A stretch of DNA of 64,000 nucleotides, from positions 45,990,264 through 46,054,263 of the forward strand of contig OZ023218.1 in NCBI GenBank assembly GCA_963995525.1, in the 5' to 3' direction. Under the pieces are notes generated by a model, which was given only the letters and a program-made list of their open reading frames with translations, had not been told where the DNA came from and ran no database searches. Position 1 is the first letter of the stretch; every line of letters starts with the position of its first letter. Positions 48,816 to 60,149 of the stretch are shown here, in pieces. The DNA comes from Escarpia spicata (Eukaryota; Annelida; Polychaeta; Sabellida; Siboglinidae). A program made the translations under genes and the position numbers.

Positions 48816-48903
48816 TTGTACTTTTTGGGAAACGGGCAATTAACAGAACAGAAGGAAGGAAAGAAAAACAGACCCTCTCTCTGACATAACCTACCCCTGA
48901 CAC

Positions 48904-49140
48904 TCACCAAACCACCCACTGATGCGACATACTTTGTTTTTTTAAAATCGGTCTATAGATACAGCCATCAGAGGGCATATTAACCCACCCAAGCCACCTC
49001 CTGCGAATTTTTCGAATACGAAGAATTGCCACAAGAGAGACTCTATTGCGGGCACACAGACAGGTCCGCTGGCTGCACTTGGAGTTTTCATCTGTCACAT
49101 TGCGCAGAGTAAATGTCATAGTGCGCCGGCTCATCAGTCA
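48904..49140 (-). pseudogene. Doubtful Harbinger-like transposase N-terminal remnant
   Basis: A - strand frame of 76 codons includes VAILRIRKIRRRWLGWVN. This faintly recalls the basic RRRRWWV region at the N-terminus of PIF/Harbinger nucleases. There is no DDE domain nearby and no TIR was seen, so it may be chance. Confidence 0.18.
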
Positions 49141-49362
49141 TCTTGCCTCACAAATCACAATTGGTGCCGACTGAAATGTGATTTTGGCCGCATCAACGAC
49201 ACACTACTTGTTTCTGCAGTTATGCAGATGCGGCCATTTTCCAGTACTGTCGTCTGGTAAATGATGCAAAAACGACATTCTTGTTGATGAGCTGAAGCAC
49301 TATGTACTTACTGTGTGAGTGTAAAAAAGGTACATGTATTGACACAAATGTGTTGATTTCAG

Positions 49363-49426
49363 ATGCCAAAAGACACACCCCGGAGAGGTCGTTCACCTCA
49401 GTGATTGTCCAATCGACCCGAGCAAG
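49363..49426 (+). CDS. STXBP5: Tomosyn exon (HPGEVVHLSD block)
   Basis: A 64-nt exon, the shortest seen. It starts with the base that completes the split leucine codon, after GTTGATTTCAG, and ends in phase 0 before GTAGGC. It reads CQKTHPGEVVHLSDCPIDPS plus K; vertebrate tomosyns have SSKxHPGPVVHISDNPMDEGK at this point. Being so small and far from its neighbours (introns of 6.8 and 7.3 kb), it is easily missed by gene finders. Confidence 0.94.
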
Positions 49427-49503
49427 GTAGGCCTTTTACGGTTAATGATTTTATACATCAGTCGTACCACTTTCGCCAAAAAACGGCAGAAGTGTTTATT
49501 TGC

Positions 49504-49688
49504 ACAGTTGAACCTTTCTTTATGGTTACCTCTGTACTGCAGTCACCTCGCAATTAAGGTCACCCTGGGAAAGTCCCAAATTATTTCTGTAACGGTGAGG
49601 TATAGGATATTATATATTAGTCACATCAGCATTTGGGTCACTTTGCCTCAGTCCCAAGGGTGGCACTAGTAGTGAAGTTCCACTTTAA
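49504..49688 (+). mobile_element. MITE family M1, most complete copy
   Basis: ACAGTTGAACCTTTCTTTAT at the left and AGTAGTGAAGTTCCACTTTA at the right form the inverted ends. The interior is GCAGTCACCTCGCAATTAAG, GTCACCCTGGGAAAGTCCCA, AAATTATTTCTGTAACGGTG, AGGTATAGGATATTA and CAGTCCCAAGGGTGGCA. About 185 bp, no coding capacity. Confidence 0.8.
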
Positions 49689-49699
49689 TTATACAAGTG

Positions 49700-50225
49700 G
49701 CATTCTGAGTCTATATAACCATACCGGGGTCACAGATCATACTGAAAAAGACGTAATTTTAAAATCTTAACGCAGCACCATGTATGGTTTACCTATTTTT
49801 ATATTTGATAAATGTTGAGTTATATATGTATATATGAGTTATATAATATATATATATATAACGGTATATGCCGTATTTGTTCTATTAAGCATACAGTACG
49901 CTTAGCAAATATTTGAGAAATGGAAATATGTCAAATTTTGTGTTCCAATAAGTTTATATCTCAACAGACATGTCTGGCAGGTGATTTATGCATCTGACAT
50001 ACGAGCAACAAGATACCAGAACACTGTAAAAATCTTTTAATCTAGGTGGACCTTTCAATGTTGTTTCATCACCAAGTTTTGAATCTAGTGTGATATTGGT
50101 AGAAATTAAAACACAATGATGGATTCAACAGTCAAGGTTGGCACTGAGATGACTATCACGGTGTTGGATGCTGCTAAAAGGGGGTGTACACTAATTAGGG
50201 CATATACGCTTAATAGAATGAATAC
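49700..50225. other. Intron, no gene recognised
   Basis: (AT)n tract at about 49820-49860; otherwise nothing recognised. Confidence 0.4.
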
Positions 50226-50228
50226 AGT

Positions 50229-50233
50229 GTATG

Positions 50234-50265
<32 letters not shown>

Positions 50266-50301
50266 TGCATGCGTGCGTGCGTGCGTGCGTGCGTGCGTGT
50301 G
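50229..50301. repeat. (TG)n(CGTG)n microsatellite
   Basis: TG run passing into about 14 GTGC/GCGT tetramers. Confidence 0.9.
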
Positions 50302-50644
50302 TGCAGTAATATTTTTGACAGAGTTAGGTGATCTGTCACTGATCTGTCATGATCCACATCCACCCAAAACACTGCATGAACCCACCCTCAGATAAGCTGA
50401 GCTCTAAGACCTCAAATATATAGTGCCATCTACTGGATACGTGTGTGCTTTGTGTTATTTTAAACCTTGATGTACTTGCTATACACTAGAGGCATTTGTT
50501 GTATGGCTTTACATTGGAAGTTTTTGAGTTAACACCATTTGAAGATATCTCGCTGCTGAGCATGTGCATGAGTACTGCGGAAAATAGTGGAGTGCATTTC
50601 ATTAAAATGACATGGGGCTTAAGGGGTTAACCAGATTAATAGGG

Positions 50645-50722
50645 TTAATTAGATTTGTACACTGCACTGGGCATTTTATTGCAAATGGCGCTTTATAAAA
50701 TAAATTTTATTATTATTATTAA
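50645..50722 (+). mobile_element. Retroposon 3' tail, (ATT)n
   Basis: GCACTGGGCATTTTATTGCA, GGCGCTTTATAAAATAAATT and (TTA)n match the ending pattern of L2/CR1-group elements such as the one at 39606. Only the tail is recognisable. Confidence 0.6.
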
Positions 50723-51184
50723 CCAGATTAGGATGTGCAAGCGTCAAATGAGACGGTGGAGTTGAAAAGGTCTGCTGCATTAAAAAGTCACTCCCACAGT
50801 GCATGGTTGTATTAATCCATCCATATTTTCTTTTAATATATACATAAAACTGCTCCTTCTGGATAGGTCACCAAACAGGTCAACCCCGTGTAGAAATAAT
50901 ACACTGCAACACCTTTATAATGAACACGGATACAATGAATTGATGGCTATAACGAAACAATTTCTTACGTATGGATTTTGTCCCTATCTTTTCCATTATA
51001 AGCATTCACGCATTTTATGAACACGGGTATAATGAATTCACAGTTATTACGAACACCTTTTCCAGAACAAATTTTGCCGTATAACAAATTTCCGTCCAAT
51101 CGAAAATCGCCCAGTTGTTCACAAATACTTCCCACACGTGACCTGGAAGCCATGCCGTGGCCGCACAGAGTGCTAATGCCAAAG

Positions 51185-51325
51185 TACTTAGGTCAGCGAG
51201 ATAAAAGGGCCACGCAGTCACATGATGCTGCAGCTCACTGCGACTGGCTTGAGGATCTCCTGTTGTCTGGTGCCCTAGCAAATAGCAAACAAACGACAAC
51301 GGAGGACTTCTTCAAAGCAGATTAA
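51185..51325 (+). pseudogene. C-terminal tail of a pogo-like transposase
   Basis: Within the element, the frame ending at 51325 reads WLEDLLLSGALANSKQ and then TTTEDFFKAD. Pogo/Tigger transposases often end in a Q..I..FF motif that can bind PCNA (PIP box); here the hydrophobic fourth position is Thr, so it is degenerate. The upstream part of this frame does not look like a DDE domain. Confidence 0.45.
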
Positions 51326-51496
51326 CTGGTGTCATTCTGTGTATGTTGTACAAGAAGTAGTAGTTACCGTGGCTCCACCCTGCCACAGTTCGTGTTTTAG
51401 TGTGCTTGGACGCGACGGGCTCGCCATTTGTAACTGTTTTATTTGTCATCTAAATAAATGTTACACAACAAAATATATTTGCGTTTGATAGACACC

Positions 51497-51653
51497 TGGG
51501 GCCGGTTTCACGAAGTGGCTAAGAACGTTCTTAATGCTAAGATGATTATCTTAATAAATTACGTGAATTTTTTAATATAAGCGAACATAGGAGTTTGGAA
51601 ACGCGTGATGCTAAGTAGTTGCATATTTTAAGTACGCTTCACGAAACCGGCCC
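51497..51653. mobile_element. MITE with GGGGCCGGTTTCACGAAG ends, copy 2
   Basis: Inverted ends TGGGGCCGGTTTCACGAAGT and CTTCACGAAACCGGCCCATG. It shares AAGAACGTTCTTAA and GCGTGATGCTAAGTA with copy 1 at 7236-7409, in the opposite sense. It sits inside the pogo-like element, hence inserted later. Confidence 0.85.
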
Positions 51654-51789
51654 ATGGCGAATAGTTTAAAAACTGTCACAACACTGCCACCTAGCGGGTA
51701 AACGCGTACACACATATAATGAATTCACGTATATAAAGAACTCGTTAGCTACCCACAAAGTAGTTCATTATAAGCATGTTGCACTGTAC

Positions 51790-52505
51790 AAGTATTTTAT
51801 CCAATGTCATTATAAAATAGACACAGGTTTGCTTAGGTTTATTGGCATTGTAATAGGAGATGTGATAATAAATAAATTTTCATTTCAATAAAATAAATTT
51901 ATGTTCAATGGACGTACAATAATGTAATGCATAAAATGCTTCAGAGATATATTAATATATACTTATCTTTGGCAGGTTATCAACAGCAAATATGTGACAC
52001 CATAAAACATTATATACTTCATTTTAAAAATATTAGGTCATGGTACACAAAACTTTACCTTAGTATGTTTACGTAATTTTATCACATATATTATGCAACA
52101 GCACACATTTTACTGTTTCAAATGTGTATTACAATTCTATGGAGGACGCATGTTTAGCACTCTGAGCACGTCTCAGAAGACAGCTGAAAAGAGCAAAGAT
52201 TGCCATCTCAGTGGAATGACATTAAAAAGTGCGCTGCCAATATTGGCCTTATCCAGTGCATTGATTGTGCGGGTCTCAGCGAGAAACTGCGAGTCGACCG
52301 CCAGCCCACTGTAATAGCATAGTTGGTGATTTGATGAGACCTCGTCCAGGGGCGAGGCAATCAATTCCCACGGTCGTCTCATCGTCCACTGTGTGGTCAA
52401 CTGGTAGTCGTTCAAACGTGGTTACACTTATGTATATTACGCACGGGCATTATTAATTTATTTTAAACCAAAATCGGCACAATATTGAATTATTATTAAG
52501 ACTGG
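51790..52505. other. Intron, no gene recognised
   Basis: Overlapping short frames at 52093-52456 are unrecognised. Confidence 0.4.
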
Positions 52506-52511
52506 TGTGAG

Positions 52512-52804
52512 TTTGTGTGTGTGTGTGTGTGTGCGTGTGCGTATGTGTACGTGTGTATGTGTGCACATGTGTGTGTGTGTGCACGTGCACGCGCGTGTGT
52601 GGGTGTTTGCGCGTGTGTGTATGGTATAATGTTTGCGAGCATCCTTTCATGTGTATGTGCATGCATGTGTGTGTGTGTTTGTGAGAGAGACTGTGTGAGA
52701 GCATGTGTGCATGCATGCATATGTGCATACATGCATGGGTGAGAGCATGTGTTCGTGCAAGGCTTACATGTGCATGTGTGGCGTGCATGCGTGCGTGCGT
52801 GCAT
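52512..52804. repeat. Compound TG/CATG-rich array
   Basis: TG runs with GTGCACGTGCACGCGCGTG, GTGCATGCATG and GTGCGTGCGTGC patches; alternating purine-pyrimidine for most of its length. Confidence 0.9.
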
Positions 52805-53900
52805 ATATTCTTGCTTCATTCTGAGACTATCATTGCCAAGACCGTGGTTCAGCAGTAGAAGGTGAGTTCTGATGACTTCCATGAGAGTGGATGGCTTCAG
52901 TGCATGGACTTACCAAGCAGATCTGTCACACTTAAAGAGGTTAACCCTTTACCTTGCCGTGCTCCTTTGCGCAAGTTCTCCAAGATGGTTTAGTGAGCAC
53001 TGCATTGTGCAGCATAATTTGTTCCAATCTCATGAGGTAACTGGCATTTTTCTCATGGGACTTTCAGTTGGGGATATCTATCCCAAGACTGGATTGTACC
53101 CTACCATTTGGAAAGGTCAGGGCAATTGATGGTTTCCTGTTTTCTTTAAAATGGTATATTTGAAGTTATGAAACCCACTTGAAGCCCCAAGAAATGGCCT
53201 TGAAATGGTCCCAGTATTCCTGTTGTATTCAGGAATATAATTTATCCTCTGTGAACAAAATTTTTTCTCGTGATTTTAACATGTTCAGTTGTGTAAATTC
53301 GAATGCAAAAATGTATGTAAAAAATAATACATTTAAGAAAAATGTGCATTCTTGTCACTAAGACGAATATGATTTAAAGTATATAAGCCAAACCACCTGC
53401 CTATTTCCCATGAATAATCGTATGACTGCAAATACATAGCAATTGCATCTTAATTCATGATTATGAATTCCATTCTCTTCTACTATATATTATGTTCCTT
53501 TTATCCCAGTCTTGTTATATCTCTGAGCTTCCAAGAATCTGATGTTAAACATGCAGAAATTATGGTAATAAATATTTGTTATGCAATAATTGCAATATGG
53601 CTGATTGCTCCTGTCACCTTTCCCCTCTGGTCATTGCAGAAACAGTCAGCAATTCAGCTTTTATCTGCCCTGTGGCCCTATGGAGGTGTCTATGTCTGCT
53701 TCCATAATATTTATATTGCTTTTCTTAAGGATTATGCCCGGGGCATTTAAGCAGAATATTCCCAGATCTGAACTTAAAGTTGAATATCTGCCTTAATGCC
53801 CAGAGCATAATAGATAAGAATAGCAATTATAAGTATTATGGATAACTGACTGGAGATTTCTTTGTCACTACTTCTTTGACTTGTTACCATGTTCCGTACA
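52805..53900. other. Intron with a short hairpin at 53731-53811
   Basis: ATTATGCCCGGGGCATTTAA at 53731 and its imperfect complement near 53792-53811 form an 80-base hairpin. The 97-codon frame at 53457 is hydrophobic but unrecognised. Confidence 0.5.
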
Positions 53901-53907
53901 AACCATA

Positions 53908-54233
53908 ATGACCCTATGTATTGGGACACCATATATGTTTTGGAACACCCTAAAAATCTAGAAAAATTATTATTTTTCTGTACCGTATGTTTTGGGACAC
54001 CTTAATAAACATAATTATTTCTGTCCCTATGTATTCGGACACATGGGATGTGGGGCCATTCAGACACTCAAAAATAGTTAACAGCAGGGTAATAGACAAG
54101 GACAACATGATGTCAGGACTCGTTCACGTCCGTAAGTATTGGGACAGTGAATATGAAATTTATTTTTGTGCACTATATGTTTTGGGACAGTTGATAATTT
54201 AATTATTTTTTGAGTCCCAATACACACGGTCAT
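53908..54233. mobile_element. Tc1/mariner-like MITE, 326 bp
   Basis: Ends ATGACCCTATGTATTGGGAC and GTCCCAATACACACGGTCAT are inverted repeats, each bordered by TA. The word TATGTTTTGGGACA recurs three times inside. No transposase. Confidence 0.8.
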
Positions 54234-54349
54234 TACAGCACGTATAACTCAAAGGAAGCAGTTTTTACAGTTGATCATACTTAGGTTAGTGAAACTAACT
54301 TAGATAATTATATCTTTTTAAATATCTGCAGTTGTTTGCCTTGAAGGTC

Positions 54350-54630
54350 TCAACAGACGCTAAGGTCGTTTGTCTGCTCTAGCCAACATGGTCCAGTATC
54401 AACAGACCATAATAGGTCCTTTGTCAGCTCTAGCCAGCCTGTTCCAATATCAACCGACCTTAATAGGTTCTTGGTCTGCTCTAGCCAGCATGGTCCAGTA
54501 TCAACAGACCCTAATAGGTTCTTGGTCTGCTATAGCCAGCATGGTCCAGTATCAACAGACCCTAATAGGTTCTTGGTCTGCTCTAGCCAGCATGGTCCAG
54601 TATCAACAGAACCTAATAAGTCCATGGATC
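54350..54630 (+). repeat. 51-bp minisatellite, about 5 copies
   Basis: Units contain GCTCTAGCCAGCATGGTCCA, GTATCAACAGACCCTAATAG and GTTCTTGGTCT. 51 is a multiple of 3, so a frame stays open; not coding. Confidence 0.9.
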
Positions 54631-54719
54631 ATTCTCACCATTTCTCCTCTCTCTGCCATAATCCAACCGGCTCTTTTTAATATCATCCTAGTAATCTGCC
54701 ATAAGCCGTGATTGGCACA

Positions 54720-55445
54720 GCGGCCATGACAAGGGATGTCTTTGACTGGGATTCTCATGTAGCTGGATTATCAGATGATATAAGGTCTTCTTACAAGGTT
54801 GTCGAGGTTCTATGCTTGAATGGTCCCTGCGGGCATGAAGATTGATTCCGCAATGTCTAGCACTTTCCGCATTGCTGGGTCGGATACATCAAATACGCCA
54901 AGGTTGGCTGGACTTGCAGTTATGGTCCATCCCAGCTGAATATGTATTATCTCTCTGTTTGTTTGGCAGTAGATGGCAGGGAAATTGTGCGTTATATCTT
55001 ATAACGTTGGTTGTATATCATATTGTGTCTGCCGTTTTGTATGCCAAGGTCCCAACAAAGATTCACTAATGGTACTAGAAACAATTAGTGTGATATTATG
55101 TTCAAAAGGGTTGTATTGATTAATCAGTGTATCAATATATTGCGATACAGAGGATGTGATATAATATATATTGATACATAACACAGCAGTGTCTGAAATT
55201 AACCAACAAATTTACTGGCCCAGATTGTTTTTGGAACTGTCCCAAATAAATTTTGAACTGACCCTGCTGAATTTGAACTGGCCCAGCTAATTTACAAACC
55301 ACATTGACACATTTCCATTTTTCCACATTCTTTAATCACACACATTAATGTCTATAATTTGAATTTTACATATAAATACATAGAATATTAAACAGTAATA
55401 ATTTTAACAGTAACTATGTCTATATATATAACATAATAGAGCTAA
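54720..55445. other. Intron, no gene recognised
   Basis: A degenerate repetition of ACTGGCCCAG/GAACTG(G/A)CCC words lies at about 55215-55300. Confidence 0.4.
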
Positions 55446-55448
55446 GTT

Positions 55449-55772
55449 ACACTAACATAATGTAACTTTGCATATATATATATATATATATAGTGTAACT
55501 TAGCACATTATGCATATATATATATATATATATAGTGTAACTTAGCACATTATGCATATATATATATATAGTGTAACTTAGCACATTATGCATATATATA
55601 TATATATATAGTGTAACTTAGCACATTATGCATATATATATATATATATATAGTGTAACTTAGCACATTATGCATATATATATATATATATAGTGTAACT
55701 TAGCACATTATGCATATATATATATATATATAGTGTAACTTAGCACATTATGCATATATATATATATATATG
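55449..55772 (+). repeat. 36-42-bp satellite with internal (AT)n
   Basis: About eight units of AGTGTAACTTAGCACATTAT plus GC and an (AT)n of varying length. Unit length differs only through the AT run. Confidence 0.93.
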
Positions 55773-55779
55773 CATAAAA

Positions 55780-56675
55780 AAATTATTTAGGCCTTAAAAA
55801 ATGTACAAATATGTATGTAAGCACACTATAATAATAAAGTGCAAATTATAAAATAATATTTTGAATTACCCAACTAGCCTATAATAATAATAAATATTGT
55901 TCCAAATGTATGTCCCGATTGTTGCAGATAAAGAACAAAAAGCATGCTTAACTCTGACCTACAACCGAGACAACTTCCAAACACCGTAAAATTTTGACCA
56001 AAGGGCGCGACAAAACTATTAAAAATAACATCCAGTCTGACTCTTGGAAAACTGCACTGTCGGTGGCGATGCTACCAATGTTTAGACTTGGCTTTCCTTG
56101 GCTTTGCTATTGAATGCAACCATTTGCGTGATAAGAGTTCAGTTTTGATGAAATATTGTTGAATTATTACCAAAGTTGTGTTTACCATGTCCTCTAACTG
56201 AGTGGGGTCTAAGAGTTATAACGAATTATGCATCGGACGCAGCATAGCCATGTCCGCCAAGATTAACCAGTGGCGTTTTTGAACCAGCGGTGTCGGGCTG
56301 ATAACTTGAACATTTAGGCGAATTGAATTTGCAGCCGCCGATTCGAAGGCCTTAATTTCAAACACTGATGACACGGCATATTAGTATATCGGCTAAGTAT
56401 TTAAAATTGACATTCCAGTACATTTTGGGTGAACAAACAGAATTGTTTGTACAACATTTTTTTATTTTCAATTTGACAACTTGAAATAACGTTGCATGCT
56501 AACAAGTATTTTTTTTCATCAACAGAAAATTGCAACTCATCCGAATGTACGACAATGTACCATTTTAAAGTATTTTAAAGTACGACAGATCATGTCCCAG
56601 ACCCTGAGGTTAATTCTATCCAGGGAAACTCTGATGTAACAGCCATAACAACCGATGCCATTTTGTTTTTGTTGC
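55780..56675. other. Intron, no gene recognised
   Basis: The - strand 129-codon frame at 56537-56926 overlaps the 56678 exon and is a shadow. Confidence 0.45.
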
Positions 56676-56677
56676 AG

Positions 56678-56761
56678 TTGCTGATAGGGTTTGAGCTTGG
56701 AGCGATTGTTATGTGGGACCTCAAGACCAAGTTGGCTGACGTCCGCTTCAGCAGCCAGGAG
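56678..56761 (+). CDS. STXBP5: Tomosyn exon (LLIGFELGAIVMWDL block)
   Basis: An 84-nt exon in phase 0 at both ends, after TTTGTTGCAG and before GTTGGT (a less usual donor). It reads LLIGFELGAIVMWDLKTK, then LADVRFSSQE. The IGFExGxxVxWDLKxK pattern is a typical WD40 blade ending and matches tomosyn LLIGFESGTVVLWDLKSK. Confidence 0.95.
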
Positions 56762-57273
56762 GTTGGTATCGTGTTTGTAGTAGGGTTTTACAAAATGGGG
56801 TTCTGTGGGTAGGAAAAACCTGTGACCCCACAAGTAAAACTTGCGTGAACTCTTAGCTAGAAAATGTGGTGCTCTGTGCATTGGACGCAGCATTGGGGAA
56901 TACTGGAAAGTCAAGGTTTCAATCAAAGTTGAAGCTGCAGCAAAACCAATTATTTTCCAGACAAGTAGTTTTTTAAAGTTTGTTGTCTTTTGGACAGGTG
57001 ATTTACTTGATGGACAAGTTAATATTTGATTATTAGTTAGATTATTTTATGAGTGTTGAGCCTCGATATATAATCTCCAGTACACCACCATTGATACAGA
57101 TTTATATTGTTTAATTCTACAATCTTTCTTAAGTGAGAAACAGACACTTCTACCAATATTTCCAAAACCATTCACATGTCTATTTCATCTTGTCGAACCT
57201 CATTTTTATGTGTTTTCCATAATTTTCTGAAATGCTTGTATCCACATACTCATACTCATGTGTGCGATTGCAG

Positions 57274-57397
57274 CCAATAACGTCGATATCTTGGCACTAC
57301 GAGGGTCGCCAGTTCATGTGTAGCCACACAGACGGCAGTCTGACCACGTGGAACACGAAGACTCCCCAGAAGCCCACCAGCGTCATGGCTCCCCATG
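57274..57397 (+). CDS. STXBP5: Tomosyn exon (SISWHYEGRQFMCSH block)
   Basis: A 124-nt exon after GCGATTGCAG, ending one base into a glycine or alanine codon before GTAACC. It reads PITSISWHYEGRQFMCSH, then TDGSLTTWNTKTPQKP and TSVMAPH. The WHxEGxQFxCSHxDGxLTxWN pattern matches the tomosyn blade. The 121-codon open frame covering it runs on through the donor into intron sequence, so its tail is not protein. The preceding intron is only 512 bp. Confidence 0.95.
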
Positions 57398-57399
57398 GT

Positions 57400-58185
57400 A
57401 ACCACACCTTGCTCCTCTCACATCTACGTCATGTAGTTGCTGGGAACACTTGCTGGATCTGCGCAGTCAGCAGATTGTGTTGGATATCACTGCATAATCC
57501 CCGGATACATAAACATCCACAGATAGCGCACCCGTCTGCAGATTGCGCAGGTCCAGCAATTGCACCTAACATTTTGTTTGCTTGGCTAAATCTATAAATA
57601 ATACGACTTCAGATGCCCTGACCACATTGGTTGGGTCTTGTGTAAGGCAGTTTTCATTTAAAATAAAAGTATGACACTAGTCTAGACTAGAGGGTTAACC
57701 TATTGATGCCTCAAGGGGTATTGATGCAGATTAGACAGCAGATTGTGCAGATCCACCAAATGCGCCCAACATAGTCTTTATGAACGTCACATGAACTAAC
57801 TCCATATATATATATATGTCGGTGTTGCAGTGTCATACGTTCCTCATACAGAGATATAAGTGCATTAACAACTTAAAGGTGCCTCGTCAATTAAATTTTT
57901 CTAATTCTTCTCATCAAACTGTTTGCAAAAAACAGATCTACTTAGCATCCTACAACATGCTAGATCGTTTCTGCAACTTTTTGATGTTGTTTTGGGAAAA
58001 TCGTCCGACAGACAATTAACTCATTTAAGTCTTGCCCCAGAATCACTTCAGCTGACAAGTGATTCTCAAAATTGGAATGTTCACATTAATGTGCGATACG
58101 ATCATGCAAGTGTTTCTGCGTTGATCTTGTCAACTGTCCTTACTTTCTCAAAAACCATGTCACCGAAAAATTCAGTGGATTGAAA
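57400..58185. other. Intron, no gene recognised
   Basis: Two related segments, GCAGATTGCGCAGGTCCAGC (57537) and GCAGATTGTGCAGATCCACC (57741), form a short diverged direct repeat. Confidence 0.4.
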
Positions 58186-58186
58186 G

Positions 58187-58690
58187 CTAAATGTCAGCTA
58201 AACAAACCCAACTGCACTGCAATGTTTTATTGCCTTCCAAGATGCTTACTTTCATCGATTGCACAACATTTCTATAGCGAATCCCACACACATTGCCGCT
58301 ATGGCAGCTAGTCACCACGGTATTCCTCCGTAAGCCAAATTTGCCGTCCTCATTAGTTTCACGCAGTGTGAAAACATCGACTGTGACACAGGAATCAAAC
58401 TGGTCCAGGGGGAGCAGCCCCCAGTTGTCCCTGGCCTGTCCTGTTTTAATGCGGGGACCGTAGATGCACCAGCGGCTCGCTGGCACGTTCAATCAAGTGT
58501 ACACTTCCTGCGTCCCTGCCGCAGCATTTCACTAGATTATGGTCTTACCGACACATGTCATTCTTCACAATACTTCGCATAAAGCGACTGACAGTTGAAT
58601 CGATTCTGCCTAAAAAGTCGGGATGAAAAAGTGCGATGCAGTCACCTTCGAAGGAATGTAATCAAGCTATGTCTATCAGCAAGAGAACAT
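58187..58690 (-). CDS. Unrecognised coding-like stretch on the - strand
   Basis: GC-richer than its surroundings. A 101-codon frame (58492-58187) includes RDNWGLLPLDQFDSCVTVDV and GNVCGIRYRNVVQSMK. CAG near 58387 and GTAAGC after 58249 could bound an exon; a second stretch upstream, FHPDFLGRIDSTVSRF with a following GTAAGA, lies at about 58553-58650. No family is recognised. It could be a gene nested in the intron, part of an unknown element, or chance. Confidence 0.22.
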
Positions 58691-58919
58691 GCTGGAACCA
58701 GACTCTAGTACAGATGTAGACGTGTTGTAGGCACAAAGTCGCCTCATTTTTATGTCGTGGAATCATGTTTTATAGTGTAACTGAGTCTGTTCTCAGAGAT
58801 GCCTCCACAACGTGTTTTAATGAGCACTGTTATAGTATTATTTCAGCAGCATTTGTTGTCAACTTTGACATTCAGCATGTGACATAAATATGACAGTTGG
58901 GAAAAAACATTCAAATTAA

Positions 58920-59362
58920 CCCTTTACATCTCAATCACCCGCAAACGTCCGATCTGCCCACTTCTCCAACTACCCGTATCTGTCCGACAACTTCGACAAT
59001 ACATGGAAGTGGCGTCATCTTTTGGGTACTTATGTAATATGGTTTTGTATTGGAAGTTTTTGAGCGACGTTTGAAAATATCTATTGGCAAAGAGTTTGTA
59101 GACATACATAGCATTCTATGCAAACCTTTCCAGACAGAGTGTATCTTGTTTTGTAAATTTAAACTTAAAAGTTTATAGTTATATTTACAACTGTCTTGTG
59201 GGGAATTTAATTAAATCTTTAAAATAAACACAACTTGCAATGGTACGAAACCAAGGGCAACAAGATTACATGTCTGAAACTAGGCATCCCAATATCTTTG
59301 TGACTTTGTGGGAAAGCTGTAGGGATATGGAGTGTATTTAAGTTGAAGTGGGATCAAAAGGG
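58920..59362. mobile_element. piggyBac-like pair of ends, 443 bp
   Basis: TTAA followed by CCCTTTACATCTC at the left, and GGGATCAAAAGGG followed by TTAA at the right. TTAA targets and CCC...GGG ends are the piggyBac signature, but the TIR is short (about 6-7 bp) and no transposase is recognised. Confidence 0.5.
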
Positions 59363-59369
59363 TTAAACA

Positions 59370-60145
59370 GATAACTGTAAAATTATACTAGAAATTCTGG
59401 TTCCTTGAAACACATTTGTGCAGTTGTGACATTGGAGTCAATTTAGTTAACACTACATAACATGATTCTATGAGGAAGGTGATTACACTTTGTACCTTTG
59501 AGGAATATTATTCATATAGTTTAACATCTGATAAATGTTGCAGCGCAGCCTTTCATAAATATTTTTGCTGCAAAATAATTCTGTACGAACATCTGCTACA
59601 GTAAAATATTTATTATTATGAGTATTAGAAAGCAGGGCAGATATAGCGCATTCAGAATGATAAAATAAATATATTTTTTGCAGGATCTTGCAATATATTC
59701 AAGAATGATATGCAAGTGACGCAACAATTTAAACATGGACAAATTATCATGCAAAAATAAGTTGATTATCGTAATCCTCTTATCGGATGGCCACATAAAT
59801 TTGCAAAGTTCCTTCCTAAAACCATTTATGAGTGAGCAATGATTTGACTGTATCATGGAGAAATCATGCCACAGTAGCACCACTTTTTGGGTGGAACAGA
59901 TACACACATTGACACTGTTATGGATATTGGAAGCAGGCAGCATGATGGATAATGTCTTGGCAACCATGTAACGTCGGTTGAATCCGGTGGGTATTGCCTG
60001 TGATTTCGGAAGCCATTTTGTATCGCACGAAATTTCAAGTTCCACTCGACACATATTGTTGTGGTGGGGGATTGAACCAGTATGAAACTGTACGTTTTTT
60101 TTACTTTGCAAAGTTATGAGATGACCCCTAAATGTTGTTATTGTT
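59370..60145. other. Intron, no gene recognised
   Basis: A - strand frame of 218 codons (60252-59596) crosses the 60150 exon and has no recognisable domain; taken as chance. Confidence 0.45.
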
Positions 60146-60149
60146 GCAG

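Larger units (their letters stand above)
50902..51786 (+). mobile_element. pogo/Tigger-like DNA transposon remnant
   Basis: The ends CACTGCAACACCTTTATAAT and its inverted partner ATTATAAGCATGTTGCACTG, each next to TA, fit a pogo-type TIR with a TA target duplication. Sub-repeats TATAATGAA(C/T) occur inside each end. About 885 bp, of which 156 bp are a nested MITE, so most of the transposase is deleted. Confidence 0.75.

Noticed and set aside
51015..51299. 94-codon - strand frame in the pogo-like element as transposase
   Set aside because: It translates the terminal sub-repeats; the + strand tail with FF motif is the better candidate.
56537..56926. 129-codon - strand frame as a gene
   Set aside because: Overlaps the 56678 tomosyn exon on the other strand and has no recognisable domain.
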